From: CAVXXD01 sp963765625
GTDB taxonomy: Bacteria; Actinomycetota; Geothermincolia; Geothermincolales; Geothermincolaceae
Length of the DNA stretch: 64,000 nucleotides
Direction: 5' to 3'
Assembly (NCBI GenBank): GCA_963765625.1
Contig: CAVXXD010000015.1
Location: forward strand, 124,001 to 188,000
In this document: in pieces, positions 57,687 to 64,000 of the stretch
Numbering within the stretch: the first letter of the stretch is position 1
Layout of the letters: each line of letters begins with the position of its first letter
Made by a program: the position numbers and the translations under genes
Notes under the pieces: model-generated
Seen by the model: the letters and a program-made list of their open reading frames with translations, nothing else
Databases searched by the model: none
Told to the model about the DNA's origin: nothing

Positions 57687-60086
57687 TCACCCGGCCGAAG
57701 ATCCTCCACCACCGAAGCCCCCACCAGAGAAGCCCCCGCCGAACCCCCCGGAAAAGCCGCCTCCCCCACTTCCGCCGCTGCTGCTCGGAGCGCTCGCCAG
57801 GGTGCTGCCGAGATTTTCATACATGCCGTTAAGGCTGGAGGCCAGGTAGACGGTATTGAACGTCCCGACGCCGTTGAACCACTCGGGAGGTTCCGTGAAT
57901 ATCTCTGAGAACTTGGAGGCCCAGGCCTCCGCCACGCCAAGCACCATAGCATACGGCAGGGTCTCCTGGAAATTCTCGGCGGTCATCGAGGCGATCTCGT
58001 CCCTCTCTGCCGTTGCCAGGTATTCCTTGAACCCGAGGGCATGCTCGTAAGCCTGGGAGCCCTTGGCCGTTCTCCTGGGCATGGCCCTCCCGACGATAAT
58101 GATTATGATCCCTGAGAGGATGATGGCCGGCAGTATGATCCAGAACCACCCAAGGTCCCAGTACAACCACTTGTATGCCAGGACGAATACGGCTACCGAG
58201 ACGATGGAGACAAGCAGCCCGCCCGTAGTGTAGCGTTTTTTCACCACTGCCGGTTCGGCGGAGAACAGCTCCTGGTCCAGGACCGTGTCGGTCACACCAT
58301 CCTGGATGGGCACGACGTGCGCGTAAAACACGTTCTTGAGGTCGGACTCGGTCACCCGGTCCCCTGATTCGAAAAGCCCGTCCATGACCTCCTTTTCGTA
58401 AGCACTCAGACCTTCCGTGCTATCGGATCTCTTTATGAAACCGTAGGAGGTGTGCGTGAAGATACTGCCGGAGCCTTCTTCGAATATGTTGAGGAATCCC
58501 CGGCGCGCGAGGTCTACGATGGTGGCGGAGATATCTTTCAATAAAGGCTTTTCCTTCAGGAGCATGCCCATGACCGCCGGCTTGAGCCCTGGAGGAGGAT
58601 CATATCGCACCATCTCCGTGCCGGTCCTCCCGATGTCGCGTCCCAATTTCATCCACAGCCGCAACATAACCACCAGGCAGGCCAGCACCAGCAGCCCGGC
58701 CAGAATGAGCATGATCAGCTTGAAGGTCTGACCGAATTGCCATGGCACCGAGACCACGCCTTTAGGGAAAGCAACGTCTATGGTATAGGTACTGAATGCG
58801 TCGACATCGGCTGCTTCCCACCACAGGGTATCGCCGTCCTTCCCATAATCATAATAGGAAGGCTTGTAATACTGATCCACGTACATGTCCGTCTCCACCT
58901 GATCCATGTCAACACCATTGGGAAGGTGCACCGTGGTCCGTGACGCTGATATGGGAACGTCCCGGTCATAGGAGACCGAGTTGAAATACAGCCTGTCGTA
59001 ATCGTCGTAGTAGATGATCGCCCCACTCATGCGGTATTCAATGATCCAGCCCATCTGCTGGTCCTGGGCCTCGAACTCGAGGTGGACCCTTTTTCCTCCG
59101 GATATCTTCTCTACGCTCCAGAGGCTCTCGTCATAGAGGTTCCCCTCGAGGTCGTATACGGCAATGTCCGTTATCCTGACCCTGCCGTAGGTGGTTCCGG
59201 AGTACCCCGAAGCGTCCGCTAAGGTAAGATCGCGGTTGAGGAAATGATAGCTGCCGTAGAAGTTCGCCACCTGCGTCTCACGTATATTTAGGGATGCGTC
59301 GGGGTTGACGTGGATGTCCGTGTCGAACCGCGCGAAGTCCCAGTGCTTGCCCTCCATGGAGTTCAAGGGTGTTACCGCCACGTCGGAACTCATCATGGAT
59401 GAAGGCCAGTAACAGCTGAAGCGGTAATAGGCATCTGGGGGCATGTCCCAGGAGAGGCAATAAACCGTCTCGGGATCGGACTGAGCCGCTGAGACGGGAC
59501 CGTCGTAGTTGTAAGCCCGCGCCTGGAGTTCAAGGTCTGAGGAGCTGACGTATCCGGGAAGATGTATGTTGACACTGGATTTGTTGATGGGCGCGTCGTG
59601 TGTCTCCGGCGTCGCGCTCCATTCGAAGCCGGTCAAGCTTCCTTCGCGGTTCAATGCACCGTAAGAATAATAGTCGTATATGACCGTCGAGTCCCCGGTT
59701 GAGCCTTCACCGTTGTACCAGAGCGTCACACCCTCTTCAGCCCATTCGAGCTCCCATAACTCGTCCGGCAGAGGACGGCCATATTCGTTAAGCACCCTGG
59801 GGTTGTAGATGTTGCCGTATTCAAACGGTATATAAATCCCCACCCATTCACCAAAGCCGCTGAAGCGGTAGGTAACACGCTCCTGCACGTGCAGGGATGA
59901 GTCGGCTTCTACACGGATGTCCATCCCGTAGGATGCAAAGACGTAGGGGTACTCCTGCGGGACTTCATCATTTTGTGCGATCAGGGGTGCCGCGGTCAGC
60001 CATAAAAGCAGTGGCACCAGAATCGCTATGAGCAGCGCCATCAGGCATCCGCGCAGACAAGCTCCCGTCCCGACCCTCTCCGACAC
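57687..60086 (-). CDS. DUF2207 membrane protein with Gly/Ser-rich C-terminal tail
   Basis: A 799-residue protein. An N-terminal signal or anchor (LMALLIAILVPLLLWLTAAP) precedes two beta-rich extracytoplasmic repeats (about 45-220 and 245-430; both contain the DIRVEADSSLHVQERVTYRF/DIHVNPDASLNIRETQVANF pattern, so the domain is duplicated). Membrane helices follow near 455-475 and 640-680, with a cytoplasmic stretch between (LDIxDISATIVDLARRGFL-type). The end is almost pure Gly, Ser and Phe (GGGFSGGFGGGFSGGGFGGG). GTG start with AAAGGAG upstream. Function unknown; partner of LemA by context. Confidence 0.88.
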   Translation of the reverse strand: MSERVGTGACLRGCLMALLIAILVPLLLWLTAAPLIAQNDEVPQEYPYVFASYGMDIRVEADSSLHVQERVTYRFSGFGEWVGIYIPFEYGNIYNPRVLNEYGRPLPDELWELEWAEEGVTLWYNGEGSTGDSTVIYDYYSYGALNREGSLTGFEWSATPETHDAPINKSSVNIHLPGYVSSSDLELQARAYNYDGPVSAAQSDPETVYCLSWDMPPDAYYRFSCYWPSSMMSSDVAVTPLNSMEGKHWDFARFDTDIHVNPDASLNIRETQVANFYGSYHFLNRDLTLADASGYSGTTYGRVRITDIAVYDLEGNLYDESLWSVEKISGGKRVHLEFEAQDQQMGWIIEYRMSGAIIYYDDYDRLYFNSVSYDRDVPISASRTTVHLPNGVDMDQVETDMYVDQYYKPSYYDYGKDGDTLWWEAADVDAFSTYTIDVAFPKGVVSVPWQFGQTFKLIMLILAGLLVLACLVVMLRLWMKLGRDIGRTGTEMVRYDPPPGLKPAVMGMLLKEKPLLKDISATIVDLARRGFLNIFEEGSGSIFTHTSYGFIKRSDSTEGLSAYEKEVMDGLFESGDRVTESDLKNVFYAHVVPIQDGVTDTVLDQELFSAEPAVVKKRYTTGGLLVSIVSVAVFVLAYKWLYWDLGWFWIILPAIILSGIIIIIVGRAMPRRTAKGSQAYEHALGFKEYLATAERDEIASMTAENFQETLPYAMVLGVAEAWASKFSEIFTEPPEWFNGVGTFNTVYLASSLNGMYENLGSTLASAPSSSGGSGGGGFSGGFGGGFSGGGFGGGGSSAG

Positions 60087-60129
60087 GCCTGCTCCTTTCG
60101 CTTCTTCCTCCCCGACACGCTACGATCTG

Positions 60130-60135
60130 ATTATA
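60130..60135 (-). promoter_or_regulatory. -10 element upstream of the DUF2207 gene
   Basis: Minus strand TATAAT inside GTATATATAATCAG, 44 bases before the GTG start. No clear -35 at 16-18 bases. Confidence 0.38.
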
Positions 60136-60169
60136 TATACTCCGCACCGAGGCACGATACCTTTGCGCA

Positions 60170-60198
60170 TTGTCGGTCACTCCGGCGTGTGCTAATAT
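60170..60198 (+). promoter_or_regulatory. promoter of the tRNA-Gln/tRNA-Glu pair
   Basis: TTGTCG (60170-60175) and TAATAT (60193-60198), 17 bases apart. Start would be near 60205, 15 bases before tRNA-Gln. Confidence 0.5.
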
Positions 60199-60219
60199 AT
60201 CACCTGCGCGAAACATCAC

Positions 60220-60293
60220 TGGGGGATCGTCTAGTGGTAGGACGCGAGACTCTGGATCTCGTTGCGAGGGTTCGAATCCTTCTCCCCCAGCCA
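60220..60293 (+). tRNA. tRNA-Gln (CTG)
   Basis: Acceptor TGGGGGA/TCCCCCA, anticodon stem CGAGA/TCTCG, loop CTCTGGA with U33, anticodon CTG, G73 and encoded CCA. First of a two-tRNA transcript. Confidence 0.95.
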
Positions 60294-60326
60294 TTTTTTT
60301 GTTATAGTAGCAGGTAGTAAAGACGT

Positions 60327-60404
60327 GGCGCATTAGTCTAGTTGGCCTAGGACGCCGCCCTCTCAAGGCGGAGACCACGGGTTCGAATCCCGTATGCGCT
60401 ACCA
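60327..60404 (+). tRNA. tRNA-Glu (CTC)
   Basis: Acceptor GGCGCAT/ATGCGCT with a G1-U72 wobble, anticodon stem CCGCC/GGCGG, loop CTCTCAA, anticodon CTC, T arm ACGGG-TTCGAAT-CCCGT, A73 and encoded CCA. Thirty-three bases after tRNA-Gln. Confidence 0.94.
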
Positions 60405-60411
60405 GAACAAC

Positions 60412-60451
60412 AGCGAGCCGATGGGCTGATCCCCGGCTCGCTTTCTTTTTT
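60412..60451 (+). terminator. Rho-independent terminator after tRNA-Glu
   Basis: Nine-base stem AGCGAGCCG / CGGCTCGCT with a 13-base loop, followed by TTCTTTTTT. Ends the Gln-Glu tRNA transcript. Confidence 0.9.
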
Positions 60452-60500
60452 ATGAATGGCCTGGTAGGCCTGTCTTCGTCCCCCACTCAGCCTAGGTGCC

Positions 60501-61418
60501 CTATGCGCCAACCAGCATTTCGCCGACGTTTCTCGATACACTGGCCAGGAATTCCACGTCGTCGTCGTGGAATGCATTCACCGCGCTGTGCTCATGACTT
60601 CGTTTGTTCACGGCGCAGATCACCCCGATAGGCTCGGCCGAGCCGCAAACCGGCACGCACAGCATTGATGTTATGTCGTCACATGTAGTGACGATGAAGC
60701 GGGGGTCCCGCCTGACGTCGGATATGTTCACGACCTTACGGTTGGCCATTGACCACCCCGCCACTCCGTCCCCGACCCGGATTGGCCGCGATTTGGCGGT
60801 CGGTTGCGGGACCCTGCCGTACACAGCTTTCAGGGTCAGCATCTCACGGTTCGAGCTCAATGCCAGGACCGACGCCCTTTCAGAAGATACGCACTTGGAT
60901 ACGGACGCCGCCAGCAGGTTGAGAGCCCTGTTCTGGTCAGGGACGGACAAAAGAATGTCGCTCAAGCACTTCACGCGAAATGCCTCACTGGCGGCAAGAT
61001 CACGCCTCTTGTTCCGGTGCAATTCCGTGACGGCCGGCAATGCCGCCTCGGTGAGGTCCACGAGCAGCTTCGTCCTCTCCTCTTCTTTGTGCCTCTTCAG
61101 GCGCAGAAGCACAAGAGTTTCATCATCGAGTGAATGAAAACGTTTCAGAGAGGAACCGGCCGTGATCCATGCCCCCTCAGGCGGGGATGCATCGAGTTCG
61201 AGCCAGTAAGGTTCGTGAACTGCCAGGCTGTTCCCGGAGAACTTGTTTCCCTTCAGGTAGTCCCACCAGACCTGGCCTCTTCTTGTCAGCATGAAGGCGG
61301 AACAGGGGCAGCCCCCGAGCATGAAGAGGGTATCGACCAGCAAGGTCAGATTTTCTTGTATGTTATTTCCTGCTCCGATGGTAAGAAGGAGCTGTTTTAC
61401 CAGTCCTTCATTATCCAT
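60501..61418 (-). CDS. GAF domain signalling protein
   Basis: A 305-residue soluble protein. The N-terminal half (about 1-140) has no clear motif but contains a Cys pair (LGGCPCSAFMLTRRG). The C-terminal half is a GAF domain: SKCVSSERASVLALSSNREM, IRVGDGVAGWSMANRKVVNI, TTCDDITSMLCVPVCGS and IGVICAVNKRSHEHSAVNAF. It has no output domain. It is encoded five bases after a small winged-helix-like gene, so the pair probably forms a sensor and regulator unit. Confidence 0.78.
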   Translation of the reverse strand: MDNEGLVKQLLLTIGAGNNIQENLTLLVDTLFMLGGCPCSAFMLTRRGQVWWDYLKGNKFSGNSLAVHEPYWLELDASPPEGAWITAGSSLKRFHSLDDETLVLLRLKRHKEEERTKLLVDLTEAALPAVTELHRNKRRDLAASEAFRVKCLSDILLSVPDQNRALNLLAASVSKCVSSERASVLALSSNREMLTLKAVYGRVPQPTAKSRPIRVGDGVAGWSMANRKVVNISDVRRDPRFIVTTCDDITSMLCVPVCGSAEPIGVICAVNKRSHEHSAVNAFHDDDVEFLASVSRNVGEMLVGA

Positions 61419-61423
61419 GCTGA

Positions 61424-61783
61424 TCAGTTCACTTCCATTGCGTCGATTTCTTCGTGCTTGCCGTTCGAAGAATTCTTGATGCCGTTGACCCCGGGGACGT
61501 ACCTGATGGACTTAAGGTCCTTGCAGGAGATTGGAGGAAGGTAGCGGTAGTATGTGCCGCCGTCCTCCTTGACCTTTTCCAGTATTCTCAGGCTGACAAG
61601 CTTCTCCAACTGGGAATGGACCTGCTCGATGTGGTAGTCGAACAGCTTCACGATCTCTTCGGAAGTCTCGAAGTACTCGGGGTTGCGGTGGTAGAAGGAG
61701 ATGAGCTCGATCCTCACCACGCTGTCAGGTACTTTGCTGCTGCTGCTGCCGTTTCCGTTATGCTCCTGCAAGACCGCTCCCAC
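61424..61783 (-). CDS. small winged-helix-like protein paired with a GAF protein
   Basis: A 119-residue protein. After a flexible Ser/Gly/Asn-rich start, RIELISFYHRNPEYFETSEE, VKLFDYHIEQVHSQLEKLVS and LRILEKVKEDGGTYYRYLPP form a winged-helix pattern: helix, helix, recognition helix, then beta hairpin. The LEKLVxxxIL and YxYxP elements recur in the protein at 23424-23789. It could bind DNA or act as an adaptor. The gene is directly upstream of the GAF gene. Confidence 0.68.
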   Translation of the reverse strand: MGAVLQEHNGNGSSSSKVPDSVVRIELISFYHRNPEYFETSEEIVKLFDYHIEQVHSQLEKLVSLRILEKVKEDGGTYYRYLPPISCKDLKSIRYVPGVNGIKNSSNGKHEEIDAMEVN

Positions 61784-61935
61784 CTCTCAGGGTCTTCTTT
61801 ATTAGATTATGACAGCTGCTTGCAGTGATTTTCACAACAATCCGGTGAACGGCAGGAGTTTTCCCGCGAAAGGTCTATTTGCCCGGACCAGCGAAAACCC
61901 TTCGAGCTCGAGAACGGGGTGGGCCGATGCTCCGG

Positions 61936-63489
61936 CTACCAGAGAAGGGTGCGGGCAATGCCCCGGTACATCCCCTCCGCGACGATCTTGCCGCTCAGCG
62001 CAGAGAAGACTACGCCGCCTGGCCAGATGGAATAATGTCCGGCCATATAGAGGTTATCGACGGGTGTAGTAAACTGGCCGAACCGCCCGTAAAGGGGTGT
62101 CCGATAGCGGTCGTAAGACCAGCCCATGATGGAACCTTCGGGGTTGAGGGTATACTTCGAGAGGGTGCGAGGCGTGGCGAGCTCCTTATAGACCACCTTG
62201 TCCCGCAGCCCCGGGATCATCGCCTCGCTGTCCTCTATGATGTCCTCCAGTACCTTTTCTTTCAGGGTCCGGTATCCCCCGGTGCGTATCTCGGGGTCGG
62301 CCGAGCCTGTCCCCCACCCGTTCATCCAGTGGTACGGCGTCCTCACCTGCACGATGATGGAGTTCTGGCTTTCCGGTGCCAGCGATTTGTCATGCATAGA
62401 ACACCAGGTGAACATGGACATGCCCTGGCGATGTATGTTGCGGTCGTAGTTGTCTTCCGTGAAGCCGTAAGTGCGCCAGTAGAGAGTATGGGTGGTCTTG
62501 AGCTTCTCCTTCAGCTCGGCGTCGTCCATGTCCAGTCCGAGGAATGCGGTGGACATTGAATAGCTGACCGGAGCGAATTTTATCTTCTCGCCATATTTAC
62601 CGGGAACCAGTGTGGGGTCGAGCATCTCTCCCAACAGCCGCTTGGGGTTGCCGGTGTTGACGATCTTTTCGGCGAAATAACGCTCCCCCTCCGCCGTCTC
62701 CACGCCTGTCGCCTTGCGGCCTGAAGTTATGATGTGGTCCACGGTGACCCCCATCTTGACCTCGCCGCCCGCCTCCTGGTACCTGGCTGCCAGGATGTCC
62801 GCCAGGGTCATCAAGCCACCCTTGGGATACCAGTAGTCGTTGACGAAGCTGTACCAGAAGGAGAAGTACATGAACAGGAGCATGTTGGGGTCGCCGAATT
62901 CCCCGAAGAGAAAGGCCAGGCGCGGATCGTCGAAGAGCTGCAGGCCTTTTTCGCGCCCGGTCAGGGACAGGCCTTCCTTGGCCATGGGCATCAGACTCAG
63001 GGCGGTCGGGGTCATCTTCGCCAGCACCCGGTATTTCTCCCTACCACTTTTAACCAGCGGGAAGGGGTTGTTTCCCATCATCCCCTTCATCGCCTTGCAG
63101 CCGGGGACGATAAAGTCGAACCACTTGTCTATGCCGGCCGAAGACTCCGGATAATACCGTTTGAAGTCCTCGCGGATCTGGTCGTAGTTCTGCAGGGGCA
63201 CGTCACAGTCGGGCGTGGCCCAGCGCCAGCTGCCCCGGTCCCATTGGGCCGGGTCGTGCAACCCCAGGTCCTGGAGGATGGGAAAGAGGATGCCGACGGA
63301 TTCGGTGGACTGGCAGCCGCAGTCAAAATAGAAGCCCTTGCGCCGCACCCCCTGGATGTTACCTCCAAAAAGCTTGCCGTGCTCAAGTATGAGCACGCTT
63401 TTACCCGCGCGGCGCAGGTAGTTGCCGCAAGTCAGGCCGGCCACCCCGGCTCCGATTATGATGACATCGTACTTCCGCTGGTCGGCCAT
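61936..63489 (-). CDS. FAD-dependent oxidoreductase (phytoene desaturase-like NAD(P)/FAD family)
   Basis: A 517-residue flavoprotein. IIIGAGVAGLTCGNYLRRAG is the dinucleotide-binding motif at the N-terminus, and LYMAGHYSIWPGGVVFSALS the C-terminal FAD motif; the middle has KGGLMTLADILAARYQEAGG, typical of the carotenoid-desaturase/isomerase branch. No carotenoid genes are near. It is encoded 46 bases after a cysteine-rich ferredoxin, which suggests the two exchange electrons. ATG at 63489 is chosen because GGGAGGGG precedes it. Confidence 0.85.
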   Translation of the reverse strand: MADQRKYDVIIIGAGVAGLTCGNYLRRAGKSVLILEHGKLFGGNIQGVRRKGFYFDCGCQSTESVGILFPILQDLGLHDPAQWDRGSWRWATPDCDVPLQNYDQIREDFKRYYPESSAGIDKWFDFIVPGCKAMKGMMGNNPFPLVKSGREKYRVLAKMTPTALSLMPMAKEGLSLTGREKGLQLFDDPRLAFLFGEFGDPNMLLFMYFSFWYSFVNDYWYPKGGLMTLADILAARYQEAGGEVKMGVTVDHIITSGRKATGVETAEGERYFAEKIVNTGNPKRLLGEMLDPTLVPGKYGEKIKFAPVSYSMSTAFLGLDMDDAELKEKLKTTHTLYWRTYGFTEDNYDRNIHRQGMSMFTWCSMHDKSLAPESQNSIIVQVRTPYHWMNGWGTGSADPEIRTGGYRTLKEKVLEDIIEDSEAMIPGLRDKVVYKELATPRTLSKYTLNPEGSIMGWSYDRYRTPLYGRFGQFTTPVDNLYMAGHYSIWPGGVVFSALSGKIVAEGMYRGIARTLLW

Positions 63490-63535
63490 GTTCCCCTCCC
63501 TAATTACAGCCCCCCGAGGGGGGCGTCCTGGACGC

Positions 63536-64000
63536 CTAGGTGACGTCCACCTTCTCACTTATCCTGGCGATGCAATCGTCGATGAAGTTCGGGTTGTCTA
63601 TGGTCACGGTGATGGCGTTTCTCTTGCAGGCGGTCATGCATCGCCCGCATCCCCTGCAGTCCTTCTTGACGACCGCTTTTTCGCTTACTAGCTCCATCTC
63701 CTCGAAGATGCAGCTCTTGACGCAGAGCCCGCAGCCGTTGCACTTCTCTACGTCGACGACGACGTTCACGCCCTCCAGCTTCACCAGGGCATCCCTGGCC
63801 TGCTGCGAAGCGTACTTGAAGCTGGTGGATATGCAGCAGCAGGGGCAGCACATGCAGATGGTCATGAGGTGCGCGTGGTCCTTAACGCCGAGCATTATGG
63901 CGTCTCCTTTAAAACGGCCCAGGCAGGGGATCAGGCCCATCTCGACCGCCTTGTGCAAATGCGCCAGGGCCTCCTCCTTGGTGACGTGATAGCCCACTTC
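63536..64000 (-). CDS. cysteine-rich double 4Fe-4S ferredoxin (C-terminal part; runs off the window)
   Basis: The last 154 residues of a larger iron-sulfur protein; the frame is open to the window edge, and its N-terminus is outside. Near the visible start it has ICMCCPCCCIS, six cysteines in nine positions, followed by two classical ferredoxin motifs CNGCGLCVKSC and CRGCGRCMTACK, although the order of clusters with the first motif is unknown. The protein likely passes electrons to the FAD oxidoreductase encoded just downstream. A GTG at 63997 could be read as a start, but the gene probably continues. Confidence 0.82.
   Translation of the reverse strand, partial: EVGYHVTKEEALAHLHKAVEMGLIPCLGRFKGDAIMLGVKDHAHLMTICMCCPCCCISTSFKYASQQARDALVKLEGVNVVVDVEKCNGCGLCVKSCIFEEMELVSEKAVVKKDCRGCGRCMTACKRNAITVTIDNPNFIDDCIARISEKVDVT

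Noticed and set aside
63510..63523. CCCCCC-GA-GGGGGG palindrome between the ferredoxin and FAD genes as a terminator
   Set aside because: No T-run follows on either strand and a two-base loop is too tight; it may affect mRNA stability, but nothing supports termination.
1..64000. CRISPR arrays, insertion sequences, prophage genes or rRNA
   Set aside because: No regularly spaced repeats, transposase or integrase motifs, phage structural genes or rRNA sequence were seen.

Overview
The window is a 64 kb piece of a bacterial chromosome, clearly GC-rich, with genes packed on both strands and almost no intergenic space. I see no rRNA, insertion sequence, prophage or CRISPR array. The gene content points to an anaerobe: a multi-cluster ferredoxin, an activase of the 2-hydroxyacyl-CoA dehydratase type, an ADP-forming acyl-CoA synthetase subunit, a putative Re-citrate/homocitrate synthase, and a ketol-acid reductoisomerase whose cofactor loop looks built for NADH. 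The mixture (EF-G-like paralogue, LemA/DUF2207, LytR_C protein, a probable leaderless transcript) fits a deep-branching, uncultured Actinomycetota lineage best, but that placement is an impression and not a measured result.

Region 1 (1-14.6 kb, minus strand) is an amino-acid biosynthesis block. One long operon runs ilvD-ilvB-ilvN-ilvC-aminotransferase-serA-leuA-leuC-leuD-leuB and covers valine, isoleucine, leucine and the first serine steps. It starts from a near-consensus promoter at 11690-11718. Immediately upstream lies a second operon with its own promoter: a second LeuC-like/LeuD-like aconitase pair and an isocitrate-dehydrogenase-type enzyme. Region 2 (14.7-24.9 kb) holds lipoamide dehydrogenase and gcvH, an EF-G paralogue, HIT hydrolase, thrS, three tRNAs (Gly, Cys, Val) and a KaiC-like ATPase with a small winged-helix-like partner. 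Region 3 (25-39.2 kb) is mostly signalling and accessory metabolism: acyl-CoA synthetase alpha subunit, response regulator, radical SAM protein, AcuA-type acetyltransferase, DAHP synthase, a multi-PAS sensor kinase that lacks the usual phospho-acceptor His, a GAF protein and the activase. Region 4 (39.4-46.3 kb) carries an archaeal-type thymidylate-synthase-like gene, an aminotransferase, the putative Re-citrate/homocitrate synthase, unknown small genes, an acyl-CoA dehydrogenase and a HEPN-like gene. Region 5 (46.3-57 kb, minus strand) is core translation and proline/NAD synthesis: pheT-pheS, an rRNA methyltransferase, rplT-rpmI-infC, tRNA-Ala, rsfS, nadD, proA, proB. Region 6 (57-64 kb) has LemA and DUF2207 proteins, tRNA-Gln and tRNA-Glu, a GAF/winged-helix pair, and an FAD oxidoreductase with a cysteine-rich ferredoxin running off the window end.

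Seven genes are broken by a single-base indel, each in or next to a short homopolymer or repeated base, while the protein continues perfectly in the next frame. I think these are more likely sequencing or assembly errors than seven independent pseudogenes, but this needs reads. Other points to follow up: the second aconitase/IDH set together with the distant citrate-synthase-like gene (a possible route to 2-oxoglutarate), the KARI cofactor loop, two tRNAs with C instead of U at position 33, the non-canonical start codon forced on infC, and the kinase without its phospho-acceptor His.
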